64,000 bases of DNA from Limosilactobacillus reuteri (GTDB taxonomy: Bacteria > Bacillota > Bacilli > Lactobacillales > Lactobacillaceae). The notes under the pieces were generated by a model, which saw nothing but the letters and a program-made list of their open reading frames with translations, made no database searches and was not told the DNA's origin. The translations under genes were made by a program, and so were the position numbers. This document shows, piece by piece, positions 1-9,201 of this stretch. The stretch lies in the NCBI RefSeq assembly GCF_013694365.1, contig NZ_CP059275.1, positions 1,488,001 to 1,552,000 of the forward strand, written 5' to 3'. The stretch's first letter is position 1, and every line of letters starts with the position of its first letter.

Positions 1-162
1 ATTGACCATCCCCAACATGGAACGGTGGTTAGTCATGTCTTAGGTAAATTTTCTAAAGAAGAACGTCCTAAATTTGACCAAGCAGTTGAACAAGCTGAGC
101 ATGCATTAGAAGACTGGATTAATGGAGAAGACTTTGCCAAATTAATGAATGCTTATAATTAA
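1..162 (+). CDS. pth: Peptidyl-tRNA hydrolase, C-terminal end (partial)
   Basis: The window opens inside this gene; only the last 53 residues are present. The fragment has a VLGKFSKEE stretch followed by an amphipathic helix and ends in LMNAYN, which matches the C-terminal end of bacterial Pth (VDYVLG-F...FMN-YN in the family). Pth releases peptides from prematurely dissociated peptidyl-tRNA in the cytoplasm. The catalytic His and Asp lie upstream of the window and cannot be checked. The next gene begins immediately after the TAA stop. Confidence 0.75.
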   Translation: MDHPQHGTVVSHVLGKFSKEERPKFDQAVEQAEHALEDWINGEDFAKLMNAYN

Positions 163-801
163 ATGATTTTCAATTCATTAATCAAACCCAAAGCAACCTT
201 AACAACTCTTCCAGAAACAGCGACATTGGATGAGGCTCTGACTGTCTTGGAGGATACCGGCTATCGGTGTGTCCCAGTTCTTGATAAGTCAGGAAAGATC
301 TTTCGGGGAAATATTTATAAGATGCATCTTTACCGGCATAAAGCACGACAGGGGGATATGCATTTACCGGTAACTGCATTATTAAAGAATGCTACTAAAT
401 TTATCTCAATTAACGCGGCTTTCTTCTCTATCTTTTTTGCTATTCGAGACCTTCCATATATTGCGGTATTGGATAACAATAATCAGTTTTATGGGATTTT
501 AACCCATAATAGTCTTTTACGGATGTTAGCTGCTGGCTGGAACGTGAATAATGGGAGTTATGTTTTAACTGTTATTACTCCTGATGAACGGGGAGCGCTA
601 GTAACGGCTGCTAAAGAAATCACTCGTTTTTGTCAGATCGTAAATGTCATTTCACTCGATCCAGAAGACGAAACAATGAAACGGGTCTTATACACCTTGC
701 CTGCTGATGTTACTAAAGAAAAGATGGAACGGATTGTTAAACGACTCGAGAAAAAAGGGTTAGAAGTTTCAGAAATTGAAGACTTGCACCAAAGCTATTA
801 A
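163..801 (+). CDS. CBS-domain protein, CbpA-like c-di-AMP binding protein
   Basis: This 212-residue soluble protein has a CBS pair in residues 1-125 (GYRCVPVLD and LPYIAVLDNNNQFYGILT are typical CBS strands). Residues 130-205 resemble an ACT domain (YVLTVITPDERGAL). That CBS-plus-ACT arrangement is the one described for the c-di-AMP-binding protein CbpA of Firmicutes. The inferred role is sensing c-di-AMP or another adenine nucleotide; no enzymatic motif is visible. The exact ligand cannot be read from sequence. An alternative name would be a generic CBS-domain acetoin-type protein. Confidence 0.6.
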   Translation: MIFNSLIKPKATLTTLPETATLDEALTVLEDTGYRCVPVLDKSGKIFRGNIYKMHLYRHKARQGDMHLPVTALLKNATKFISINAAFFSIFFAIRDLPYIAVLDNNNQFYGILTHNSLLRMLAAGWNVNNGSYVLTVITPDERGALVTAAKEITRFCQIVNVISLDPEDETMKRVLYTLPADVTKEKMERIVKRLEKKGLEVSEIEDLHQSY

Positions 802-1593
802 ATGACTGAATTAAACGCACGACAGGAAGAATTTGCTAAGGCTCTTTTTGAAGCTTATGACACTAATACGCCGTTAAAAGAGGAAGAATGGAAAGACGTT
901 GTGACTGATGATGAAACAGCATACGCAGTTCAAGATGCGGTAGTAAAGTTAAAAGGGAAGCCAACTGCTGGCTATAAAGTTTCGTTAACTAGTAAAGAAA
1001 CTCAAGACATGTTTGATGCTGATTCACCATTGTATGGACAACAAGTTGCTGAACGATTCCTCCAGTCACCGGCGGATGTTGACTTGCAGATGTTAAATGA
1101 ACCGTTATTAGAGGTTGAATTAACCTTCCGCGCAAAAGAAGACTTGCAACCTAGTGATACATTAGAAGATTTATTTCAGAAAGTAACTGTTGCGGGAGCC
1201 TTAGAATTGCCTGATGCCCGTTTCGTCGATTGGTTTCCAGATTTAGGAAAATATAATGTAATGGCTGATTGTGCTGTTGGTGGTCTTGTTGTATATGGTG
1301 AAGAACATGATGCAGATAGCGTATTTGAAAATGTTGACGATGCTGCTAATGTTCATGCCGTTTTATTCAAAGATGGTAAGAAATTAAAAGAAGGGGTATC
1401 ATCAGAAGTTTTAGGCAATCCCTTTAAGTCCCTCCAATGGTTAGTACAAAAATTAGCTGAACAAGGAAAAGTATTTACCAAGGGCCAAATGGTATCATCT
1501 GGAACATTTGTCTTACCACCTAAGCTCACTGCTGGTAAGTGGGAAGTTGAGTTCGATAGCGGTTTAGGAAACGTTGTAGTTAATGCGAAATAA
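802..1593 (+). CDS. 2-keto-4-pentenoate hydratase / fumarylacetoacetase-family protein
   Basis: The 263-residue protein fits the length and layout of the MhpD-type hydratase branch of the FAH superfamily. An N-terminal helical region is followed by AGYKVSLTSKETQ, then a central LLEVELTF stretch resembling the acidic metal-ligand motif of the family (E-x-E). Residues near the end (FTKGQMVSSGTFVLPPKL) match the family's KGQ-V-SGS-T--- motif. Known relatives hydrate 2-hydroxypenta-2,4-dienoate in aromatic meta-cleavage, but no such pathway is seen here and the substrate in this organism is unknown. It lies next to a cytosine deaminase, which hints at a shared nucleobase-related role, but this is inference only. 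Confidence 0.7.
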   Translation: MTELNARQEEFAKALFEAYDTNTPLKEEEWKDVVTDDETAYAVQDAVVKLKGKPTAGYKVSLTSKETQDMFDADSPLYGQQVAERFLQSPADVDLQMLNEPLLEVELTFRAKEDLQPSDTLEDLFQKVTVAGALELPDARFVDWFPDLGKYNVMADCAVGGLVVYGEEHDADSVFENVDDAANVHAVLFKDGKKLKEGVSSEVLGNPFKSLQWLVQKLAEQGKVFTKGQMVSSGTFVLPPKLTAGKWEVEFDSGLGNVVVNAK

Positions 1594-2832
1594 ATGCTAT
1601 TAAAAAATGTACATGTTGATAATCATGAAGAAGTAGTCGATGTTCGAATTCTCAATGGAAAATTTAGTGAGATTAAGGCTAACTTAACGCCCCATGACGG
1701 TGAAGAAGTTATTGACGGTAAAGAAAATTTACTTTTGCCACCATTTGTTGATTCTCATGTTCACTTAGATGCTACGCTTACTGCTGGTCAGCCAGAATGG
1801 AATGAAACCGGGACTTTATTTGATGGTATCCGGATTTGGAGTGAACGGAAACAAGATTTAACGAAGGAAGATGTTAAATCGCGCGCGAAAAAGACATTAC
1901 TGAATATGGTTGGTCATGGAATTCAACACGTACGGAGCCATGTTGATGTAACTGATCCTCATTTAATTGCCGCCCGTGCTCTTCTTGAATTGCGTGAAGA
2001 ATTAAAAGACCAGATCGACTTGCAGTTGGTTGCTTTTCCGCAAGAAGGTATTCTTAGCTATCCTCATGGACGTGAATTAATGGAGCAGGCGGTTAAAGAA
2101 GGATTAGATGTCGTTGGTGGTATTCCCCATTTTGAATTTACAACTGAATATGGTTGGCAATCCGTCCATTTCTTAATGGCCCTCGCAGATAAGTACGATC
2201 GTTTAGTTGACGTTCACTGTGATGAAATCGATGACCCAGCTTCGCGTAACCTTGAAGTTTTAGCGACCGAAGCCTATGAACGAGGGATGAAAGACCGGGT
2301 CACTGCTAGTCATACGACAGCGATGGGCTCATATAATGATGCTTATACTTATAAGTTATTCCGACTATTAAAGATGAGTGATATTAACTTTGTATCTAAT
2401 CCATTAGTTAATGTTCACCTTGGCGGCCGTTTCGATACTTATCCAAAGCGTCGTGGCGTTACCCGGATTAAGGAATTAACAGCAGCGGGGATTAATGTTT
2501 CCTTTGGTGAGGATGATATCCAAGACCCGTGGAATCCTCTCGGCGATGGTAACATGTTAGATGCAGTTACGATGGGTGTTTATATTGCTCACTTGATGGG
2601 GTATCACCAACTGCAAGATGCCTTTAATTATGTAACTTATAACGGTGCTAAGACATTGCATATTAGTGATAATTATGGAATTGAAGTAGGAAAACCGGCA
2701 AACTGTATCTTATTGAATGCTCACGACTTTTATAATGCCCTTAATAAGCATGTTGAAGTTCTTTATAATATTCGTCATGGGAAAGTCCTTGCTGAGACGA
2801 AACCAGCTGAAACCAAAGTTAATATAAAATAA
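1594..2832 (+). CDS. codA: Cytosine deaminase
   Basis: The 412-residue amidohydrolase is clearly CodA-like: it converts cytosine to uracil and ammonia in pyrimidine salvage. Metal ligands are visible as HVH at residues 55-57, the HCDE block at about 208-211 and the GEDDIQDPW segment (the E. coli enzyme has HDD at this place). The long stretch VTASHTTAMGSYN, then NPLVNVHLGGRFDTYPKRRG, is diagnostic of CodA. It is followed directly by a cytosine permease, the classical codBA partnership with reversed order. Length agrees with the family (about 410-430). Confidence 0.92.
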   Translation: MLLKNVHVDNHEEVVDVRILNGKFSEIKANLTPHDGEEVIDGKENLLLPPFVDSHVHLDATLTAGQPEWNETGTLFDGIRIWSERKQDLTKEDVKSRAKKTLLNMVGHGIQHVRSHVDVTDPHLIAARALLELREELKDQIDLQLVAFPQEGILSYPHGRELMEQAVKEGLDVVGGIPHFEFTTEYGWQSVHFLMALADKYDRLVDVHCDEIDDPASRNLEVLATEAYERGMKDRVTASHTTAMGSYNDAYTYKLFRLLKMSDINFVSNPLVNVHLGGRFDTYPKRRGVTRIKELTAAGINVSFGEDDIQDPWNPLGDGNMLDAVTMGVYIAHLMGYHQLQDAFNYVTYNGAKTLHISDNYGIEVGKPANCILLNAHDFYNALNKHVEVLYNIRHGKVLAETKPAETKVNIK

Positions 2833-4209
2833 GTGAAAGAGCAAAAGGGGACAACAATTTTTAGTATTCCAATGAAGAACAGAAAGACTAATACTTGGGA
2901 TATGTTTGCCACGTGGGTCGGTGCAAATGCCAATAATGGAACCTGGTTTGTTGGCGGAGTGCTCGCCGCTTGTGGATTTTCGGTTGCCATGAAGGTCTTA
3001 GTATTGTCATCTGCCTTATCATATGTATTTTTAAGTTTGGTAGGTTACATTGGTTATAAGACTGGGGTATCGACGATGACTTTAAGTCGTGCCTCCTTTG
3101 GTGAACGGGGCAGTTATCTCCCATCATTAGTTAATATTACTCAATTTATTGGTTGGACAGCAGTTAATACTTTTATTGCGGCCCAGTCGGTAAGCATTCT
3201 TTTCCATGACTTATTAGGATGGCCTGTGTGGGGACAACATGGCGGCTATTTAGGGCTAGTAGTCGGGATTATTATCATGAGCATTCTCCATATTATTAGT
3301 GTTTCTAGCGGATCACGTTCAGTCCAAATGATTGAGCGGTTAGGGATAATCCTTGTTCTTGTATTCGTCATTTGGGAGTCAGTAGCTGTTTTTCGAACCG
3401 TTTCCTTCAGTCAAATTGTAAATTGGCGTGTTCCTGCGCAATCAAAAATGGCAGTCGGTGCGGCGGTCGATTATGTAGCAGCTTTTAATTTAGCCTGGGT
3501 AACTGCCGGTGCTGATTTCACCCGCTTTACTGCTAAAGAAAAGAATGCGACTTTGACGCCGTTCCTTGGTGCTTTACTAGGGGTTGTATGGTTTGCTTTC
3601 ATCGGCCTGATTTCAACAATTAGTATTGCAATTTCAAGTGGGGTATATAACGCAAATAACTCTGATCCCTCAACGATTGCTAGTAAGTTAGGACTGGGGG
3701 TAGTTGCCCTTCTTGTTATTATTTTGACCTCGATGACGGCAAATGCTGTTAATTTATTAGCGGCCGGATCAGCTCTTTCAAATATCTTTACAAAGCTCAA
3801 ATTAAAGTATTCATTATGGATCGTCGTATTGCTTGCGACAGTTGTGACCTTTATTCCGATGTTTGTCGGTAGTTTCTTGAGTGCTTTTGAATCATTCCTT
3901 GACTATGTGGGGATGGTGTTAGGACCTACGATCGCCATTATTTGTACTGATTTTTATTTCCGTGCTCACCGGCAATATGATGTTGATGAATTAGGTAAAG
4001 TTGGTGGAAAATATTGGTATCGTGGAGGCGTCAACTGGGTAGCGATTATTGTTTTTGCTATCGGGGTTGCCTTCTTCTTAGGTGTTCATCAGTTACCAAT
4101 CTTCGTAAATACGATTGGGGCCACATTTATTGATATGTGTTTGAGTGGTATCCTATATTATGGAATTATGTTGCTGGTTGACCGAAAGGAAGATGAATTA
4201 TGCTATTAA
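2833..4209 (+). CDS. codB: Cytosine permease (NCS1 family)
   Basis: The 458-residue polytopic membrane protein starts with GTG. About twelve hydrophobic segments are visible, and the first one carries TWDMFATWVGANANNGTW, the substrate-gating motif region of nucleobase:cation symporter-1 proteins. It should import cytosine (possibly other nucleobases) with H+ or Na+, feeding the cytosine deaminase encoded just before it. The GTG start is supported by the KxxTTIFSIPMKNR leader that precedes the first membrane segment in relatives. Substrate assignment rests largely on the codA neighbour. Confidence 0.85.
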   Translation: MKEQKGTTIFSIPMKNRKTNTWDMFATWVGANANNGTWFVGGVLAACGFSVAMKVLVLSSALSYVFLSLVGYIGYKTGVSTMTLSRASFGERGSYLPSLVNITQFIGWTAVNTFIAAQSVSILFHDLLGWPVWGQHGGYLGLVVGIIIMSILHIISVSSGSRSVQMIERLGIILVLVFVIWESVAVFRTVSFSQIVNWRVPAQSKMAVGAAVDYVAAFNLAWVTAGADFTRFTAKEKNATLTPFLGALLGVVWFAFIGLISTISIAISSGVYNANNSDPSTIASKLGLGVVALLVIILTSMTANAVNLLAAGSALSNIFTKLKLKYSLWIVVLLATVVTFIPMFVGSFLSAFESFLDYVGMVLGPTIAIICTDFYFRAHRQYDVDELGKVGGKYWYRGGVNWVAIIVFAIGVAFFLGVHQLPIFVNTIGATFIDMCLSGILYYGIMLLVDRKEDELCY

Positions 4210-4584
4210 ATGACAAAACGAAAAGTAAAACGGGGTGACATCTATTACGCTGACTTATCCCCGGTAATTGGATCGGAACAGGGGGGCGTTCGTCCAGTCC
4301 TGATCCTTCAAAATGACGTGGGAAATCATTATAGTCCAACAGTGATCATTGCTGCGATTACTGCCCAAATGCAAAAAAAGAAGATGCCTACTCATGTCCA
4401 ACTAAAAGGTAAGTCGTTACCGTTAACTCATGATTCGGTCATTTTATTGGAGCAATTACGAACGATTGATAAACAACGATTAAAAGACCGAATTGCTCAT
4501 TTGTCGCCAGAGACAATGGCAAAAGTGGATAAAGCATTAACGATTAGTGTGGGATTAAGTGCTGCCTATGATGAAAATAAATGA
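4210..4584 (+). CDS. mazF: MazF/PemK-family endoribonuclease toxin
   Basis: The 124-residue protein begins [29 protein letters not shown], the hallmark of MazF toxins: a beta-barrel mRNA interferase with a conserved R in RP and S/T in TVIIAAIT. The normal length is 110-125. In Firmicutes this gene often sits after alr, with the small MazE antitoxin (NdoAI/EndoAI type) before it or missing; no antitoxin-sized reading frame adjoins it here. The usual operon order is acpS-alr-mazF, so the order in this window is inverted (see findings). Confidence 0.88.
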   Translation: MTKRKVKRGDIYYADLSPVIGSEQGGVRPVLILQNDVGNHYSPTVIIAAITAQMQKKKMPTHVQLKGKSLPLTHDSVILLEQLRTIDKQRLKDRIAHLSPETMAKVDKALTISVGLSAAYDENK

Positions 4585-5712
4585 ATGGTTAATGGTCGTT
4601 TGCGAGATACATCATTAATAGTGGACTTAGATGCATTACGTCATAATATTCAAGAACAGAAAAAAGTTTTGCCCAAAAATAGTAGAATCCTTGCTGTTGT
4701 AAAAGCAAATGCTTATGGCAATGGATTGATTCCAGTTGCCCAAACAGCAATGACCAGTGGTGCAAGTGGTTTATGCGTAGCAATTTTAGACGAAGCATTG
4801 GAATTGCGGGATAACGGTATTGAAGCCATGACACTTGTCCTTGGAATTACGCCAGTTGAAGATGCGTTGATTGCTGCTCAAGCCGGAGTTTCTTTAACAG
4901 TCGGCTCCTTAGATTGGCTTGAACAATATCATCAACTAGCACAAGTTGCCAAGCCTAAGAAACCATTAAAAGTTCATCTGGGAATTGATTCAGGAATGGG
5001 CCGGATTGGTTTTACAGAGGTCGCTACATTTAAGCAAGCTGTTAAGTTGCTTGATAGTCCTGAATTTGAATTTGAAGGGATGTTCACGCATTTTGCAACT
5101 GCTGATAGTCCTGATGAAAATTACTTTAATCAACAGGTTCAACGGTGGCATCAATTTGTTGCCAGTCTTGACGAACTGCCACCATATGTTCATATGGCAA
5201 ATTCAGCGACTGGTTTATGGCATCGGGAAAAAATCACGGCTAATACAGTTAGAATGGGGATTTCAATGTACGGACAAAACCCATCTGGACGTGACTTGAA
5301 ATTAACGCTTGATTTACAGCCCGTTAGTTCATTAGTTTCATCAATTTCTTTTGTTAAGCAGTTAAAGGCAGGAAGATCTGTCAGCTATGGTGCTACTTAT
5401 ACAGCGGAGCAAGATGAATGGCTAGCCACTTTGCCGATTGGTTATGCTGACGGTTATCCCCGGTGTATGACTGGTTATAAGGTATTAGTTGACGGTCAAT
5501 TTTGTGATATTGCCGGACGAGTATGTATGGATCAAATGATGATTCGGCTTCCTAAGTATTACCCAGTCGGCACTCCAGTAGTATTGATGGGCAAATCCGG
5601 TGACCAAGAAATTACAGCAACTGATTTAGCTGAGCAGGCCGGAACTATTAACTATGAAATCCTAACTAATATTAGTAATCGGGTTCATCGCATTTATCAC
5701 CAAAGTAAATAA
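4585..5712 (+). CDS. alr: Alanine racemase
   Basis: Fold-type III PLP enzyme of 375 residues that interconverts L- and D-alanine for peptidoglycan and for D-alanylation of teichoic acids. The PLP lysine is K40 in AVVKANAYGNG, and the second catalytic base is Y268 in SVSYGATY. The GRVCMDQ motif near residue 312 is also present. D-alanine made by this enzyme is the substrate of DltA encoded a little downstream. Flanked by mazF and acpS, its standard neighbours in lactobacilli. Confidence 0.95.
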   Translation: MVNGRLRDTSLIVDLDALRHNIQEQKKVLPKNSRILAVVKANAYGNGLIPVAQTAMTSGASGLCVAILDEALELRDNGIEAMTLVLGITPVEDALIAAQAGVSLTVGSLDWLEQYHQLAQVAKPKKPLKVHLGIDSGMGRIGFTEVATFKQAVKLLDSPEFEFEGMFTHFATADSPDENYFNQQVQRWHQFVASLDELPPYVHMANSATGLWHREKITANTVRMGISMYGQNPSGRDLKLTLDLQPVSSLVSSISFVKQLKAGRSVSYGATYTAEQDEWLATLPIGYADGYPRCMTGYKVLVDGQFCDIAGRVCMDQMMIRLPKYYPVGTPVVLMGKSGDQEITATDLAEQAGTINYEILTNISNRVHRIYHQSK

Positions 5713-6075
5713 ATGATTAAGGGGATTGGAATCGATATAACCGAGATTGAACGAGTTAAGAAAGCTGCGACAGCGCATTCTCAATTCATCCAGCATGTAT
5801 TGACACCGACTGAACTAGAACAATATAGTCAATTTAGCGGTCAACGATCAGTAGAATATCTTGCTGGTCGGTGGTCACTAAAAGAATCTTTTGCTAAAGC
5901 ATATGGAACGGGAATTGGTGCTAAACTAGGCTTTCATGATATTGAAATCATTGATAACCAATATGGTGCGCCAATTGTGATTAAATCGCCGTATAATGGT
6001 AATGCTCATGCTTCAGTGAGTCATACTGCCACGTTAGTAATGACAGAAGTAATTTTAGAAAGTGAGAATAAATAA
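5713..6075 (+). CDS. acpS: Holo-[acyl-carrier-protein] synthase
   Basis: The 120-residue protein opens with GIGIDITEIERV (the metal-binding Asp) and contains LAGRWSLKESFAKAYGTGIG (the WxxKE-A-K motif), both typical of AcpS. It transfers 4'-phosphopantetheine from CoA to a serine of acyl carrier proteins in fatty acid synthesis, and it may also modify DltC encoded nearby, although that is inference. Full family length; cytoplasmic trimer. Confidence 0.95.
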   Translation: MIKGIGIDITEIERVKKAATAHSQFIQHVLTPTELEQYSQFSGQRSVEYLAGRWSLKESFAKAYGTGIGAKLGFHDIEIIDNQYGAPIVIKSPYNGNAHASVSHTATLVMTEVILESENK

Positions 6076-6216
6076 ATGGCTCAGATTATTCAACGCCATC
6101 CTGCATTACAATTCATCTTAAAAACATTATTTTACTTTGTAGTGCTTCTTTTATTAATCTACCTTTATGGTTATTATGGAGCAGGCCAAGAGCCATTTAT
6201 CTACAACGAATTCTAA
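6076..6216 (+). CDS. dltX: DltX, small membrane subunit of teichoic acid D-alanylation
   Basis: A 46-residue reading frame lies between acpS and dltA. It has a basic N-terminus (RHP), one membrane span of about 20 residues rich in Leu/Tyr/Phe, and ends exactly in EPFIYNEF. That C-terminal motif is the signature of DltX, which sits at the head of dlt operons in Firmicutes and delivers or accepts D-alanine with DltB and DltD at the membrane. Start, length and position all match the family. Confidence 0.95.
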   Translation: MAQIIQRHPALQFILKTLFYFVVLLLLIYLYGYYGAGQEPFIYNEF

Positions 6217-7743
6217 ATGAGTAAGAATATTATTACCGTCTTTGAGCAAATTGCCAAGGACAACTCAACGCGGATCGCATATGATGAAATGGGCAAAACG
6301 ACCACTTATGCGGACTTAAGCTCAGCAGTTGATACTTTAGCGGCATGGCTTAGTACTCAATCTTTGCCTGATCGTAGTCCGATTCTCGTATATGGTGATC
6401 ATCAAGTTGAAATGATTATTAGCTTTTTAGCGGCTCTAAAAGCTGGACATACTTATATTCCAGTGTCCAACGATTCAGCAATTCCACGGATGCAATCAAT
6501 TCTGGATACTGCTAAACCGGCGATGATTATTGCTGTTAATGATTTTCCAAGCAATGATCTCCAGTTTGATGCCCCGATTGTCGATCATCAACAGCTTGAA
6601 AAAATTTTGGCAACACCGCAAACTTTTGATACTTCAGCAATGATTAATGGTGACGAACTAGCTTATGTCCTCTTTACGTCTGGAACTACCGGTTCACCAA
6701 AAGGGGTTGAAGTTAGTCATGATAACTTTATGACCTTTGTTGACTGGATGCTAAGTGATGAATTTAAAATCAAAGAACATGCTAATTTCTTAGGGCAGCC
6801 ACCATATTCATTTGATCTTTCAAACATGTACTGGTTACCAGCACTACTTAATGGTGGGACAATCAAGGCGCTTCCTCACGAAGTTGTTGAAAATTTTGGT
6901 CAGATGTTCACTGCTCTACCAAACCTTGATCTTGAGGTATTTGTAGGGACACCATCGTTTGCTGATATGTTAATGCTTAGCCCAGCATTTAACCAACAAA
7001 AAATGCCAAGCTTAAAGACCTTTCTCTTCTGTGGCGAAGAATTAACAGTAAAGACTGCCAAAGGATTACACCAACGATTCCCAGATGCTAAAATCTTCAA
7101 CACTTATGGTCCGACTGAAACAACGGTTGCCGTATCAGGAATCGAGATTACTCCTGAAATCATTGAAAATAATGACCGCTTACCAGTTGGCTATGCAAAG
7201 CCTGGAGTTAAATTATCCATTTGGAATGGCGATCAAGAAATCACTACTCCCGGTGAACAAGGTGAGATTGTAATCAGTGGTAATAGTGTGGCACGTGGCT
7301 ATATGAATAATCCAGAAAAAACAGCCAAGTCATTCTTTAAGATTGATGGTGTGCCTGCTTACCGAACTGGGGATGCGGGTACCCTTGACAGCGATGGCTT
7401 ACTTCATCACAAAGGCCGCATGGATTTCCAAATTAAATTACATGGTTACCGGATTGAACTTGATGAAGTTCGTGCCAGTCTTGAAAAGAGTCCTCTAATC
7501 AAACAAGCAGTTGCGGTTCCAAAATATAATAAAGACGGCAAAGTTACGCACCTGATCGCTTATGTTATTCCAAACGAATCTACTGAAGATACGGCTGGAT
7601 TAACAAAACAAATTCGTGAAAGCTTGGACGGCTTAATCATGCCATACATGATGCCTACCCAATTCGTTTACCGTGAATCATTCCCAATGTCTGCAAATGG
7701 CAAGATTGCAGTTAAACAAATGATTGCTGAGGCTAACAAGTAA
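6217..7743 (+). CDS. dltA: D-alanine--[D-alanyl-carrier protein] ligase
   Basis: The 508-residue adenylating enzyme activates D-alanine with ATP and loads it onto the phosphopantetheine arm of DltC. The ATP-binding P-loop LFTSGTTGSPKGVE is at about residue 151. FNTYGPTETTVA, YRTGDAG and the C-terminal catalytic lysine region SANGKIAVKQ follow in the expected order of the ANL superfamily. It is the first large gene of the dltXABCD set. Confidence 0.96.
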   Translation: MSKNIITVFEQIAKDNSTRIAYDEMGKTTTYADLSSAVDTLAAWLSTQSLPDRSPILVYGDHQVEMIISFLAALKAGHTYIPVSNDSAIPRMQSILDTAKPAMIIAVNDFPSNDLQFDAPIVDHQQLEKILATPQTFDTSAMINGDELAYVLFTSGTTGSPKGVEVSHDNFMTFVDWMLSDEFKIKEHANFLGQPPYSFDLSNMYWLPALLNGGTIKALPHEVVENFGQMFTALPNLDLEVFVGTPSFADMLMLSPAFNQQKMPSLKTFLFCGEELTVKTAKGLHQRFPDAKIFNTYGPTETTVAVSGIEITPEIIENNDRLPVGYAKPGVKLSIWNGDQEITTPGEQGEIVISGNSVARGYMNNPEKTAKSFFKIDGVPAYRTGDAGTLDSDGLLHHKGRMDFQIKLHGYRIELDEVRASLEKSPLIKQAVAVPKYNKDGKVTHLIAYVIPNESTEDTAGLTKQIRESLDGLIMPYMMPTQFVYRESFPMSANGKIAVKQMIAEANK

Positions 7744-8961
7744 ATGATTGATTGGATTTCAAACCTTCCTAATTTCAGTGCTTATGGAACCCCGGTATAC
7801 TTCTTCTACTTACTTCTTGCTATTTTGCCGTTGGGAATCGGCCTTTACTTTGGGAAGAGGTTTAACTGGTATGAAGCATTAATTAGTTTCATTTTTATCT
7901 TCTTAATGTTCGATGGTTCAAGCTGGCAACAAGGAATTTCATTAATTGCTTATGTTATTTACCAGACAATTATTGTGATGGCTTATCATCGCTACCGGCA
8001 AAATAATAATTCGAGTGGTGTTTTTTACTTCACTGCCGCCTTATCAATTTTGCCGATTGTAATTGTTAAGCTCTCACCGGCAATGGTTGGTCATAACTCC
8101 CTCCTTGGTTTCTTAGGAATTAGTTATTTAACTTTTCGGGCAGTCGGAACAGTAATTGAAACGCGTGATGGAATGATCAAAGAGATTTCCCCATGGAAGT
8201 TCATTCGTTTCATTCTGTTCATGCCAACCATTACTTCTGGACCAATTGATCGTTACCGACGTTTTGAAAAAGATTATAAAAAGGTTCCGACCCGCGAGGA
8301 ATATTTGAATCTTGTTAATACGGGAATTTTCTACTTATTCCTTGGGTTCTTGTACAAGTTTGTCATCGGTTATTTCTTTGGTCAGCGTTTTTACCCCTTC
8401 TTTGAAAAAGCGGCCTTGGCTGATCCATCATTCCCTTCTTGGAACTTAGTCGGTGTCATGTACACTTACGGACTTTACTTATTCTTTGACTTTGCCGGTT
8501 ATTCATTGTTTGCAGTTGCTATTAGTTACTTTATGGGTGTGCGTACCCCGATGAACTTTAAGCAGCCTTTCAAATCGAAAAACCTTAAAGAGTTCTGGAA
8601 TCGTTGGCACATTAGCCTTTCTTTCTGGTTCCGTGATTATATTTTTATGCGGTTCGTCTTTCTTGCTACCAAAAAACGATGGTTTAAGAATCGAAATGCC
8701 TTGTCATCAACCGCATATATGCTTAATATGTTACTAATGGGCTTTTGGCATGGAATTACCTGGTACTATATTCTCTATGGTTTTCTCCAAGGTCTAGGCC
8801 TAGTAGTTAATGACTGGTGGCTGCGTTTCAAGCGCAAAAACTTAAAACAGCTACCACATAATAAGTTCACTACTGGAGTTGCTATTTTTGTCACATTTAA
8901 CTTTGTAATGTTTACTTTCTTGATCTTCAGTGGGTTCTTAGATACTTATCTATTCAAATAA
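7744..8961 (+). CDS. dltB: MBOAT-family D-alanyl transfer membrane protein
   Basis: The 405-residue protein has ten or more hydrophobic segments and belongs to the membrane-bound O-acyltransferases. It contains FWNRWHISLSFWFRDY and the catalytic-histidine motif MGFWHG, in which the histidine is residue 336. That number is the same as reported for the structurally studied streptococcal DltB. It receives D-alanine from holo-DltC on the cytoplasmic side and passes it across the membrane for teichoic acid modification with DltX and DltD. Confidence 0.95.
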   Translation: MIDWISNLPNFSAYGTPVYFFYLLLAILPLGIGLYFGKRFNWYEALISFIFIFLMFDGSSWQQGISLIAYVIYQTIIVMAYHRYRQNNNSSGVFYFTAALSILPIVIVKLSPAMVGHNSLLGFLGISYLTFRAVGTVIETRDGMIKEISPWKFIRFILFMPTITSGPIDRYRRFEKDYKKVPTREEYLNLVNTGIFYLFLGFLYKFVIGYFFGQRFYPFFEKAALADPSFPSWNLVGVMYTYGLYLFFDFAGYSLFAVAISYFMGVRTPMNFKQPFKSKNLKEFWNRWHISLSFWFRDYIFMRFVFLATKKRWFKNRNALSSTAYMLNMLLMGFWHGITWYYILYGFLQGLGLVVNDWWLRFKRKNLKQLPHNKFTTGVAIFVTFNFVMFTFLIFSGFLDTYLFK

Positions 8962-9201
8962 ATGCAAGAACAAATTATTAATATTTTAGCTGATGCAACT
9001 GGTCGGGATACTGCAGACTTTAGTGATGCAAGTCAAAACCTTTTTGAAAGTGGTCTTTTAGACTCAATGGCAACTGTTAGTCTTCTTCTCGGTTTACAAG
9101 ATGCTTTTGGCGTTCAAGTACCAGTTTCAGAATTTGACCGTAACCAATGGGACACTATTGAAAAGATTGAAGAACGGGTAAAGGAGCTCCAAAATGCATA
9201 A
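8962..9201 (+). CDS. dltC: D-alanyl carrier protein
   Basis: The 79-residue acyl-carrier-like protein has the phosphopantetheine attachment serine S35 in ESGLLDSM. It carries D-alanine as a thioester from DltA to DltB. The last eight bases of this gene (9194-9201) are repeated as the first eight bases of dltD (9202-9209). In the native operon the two genes evidently overlap by eight bases. Confidence 0.96.
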   Translation: MQEQIINILADATGRDTADFSDASQNLFESGLLDSMATVSLLLGLQDAFGVQVPVSEFDRNQWDTIEKIEERVKELQNA

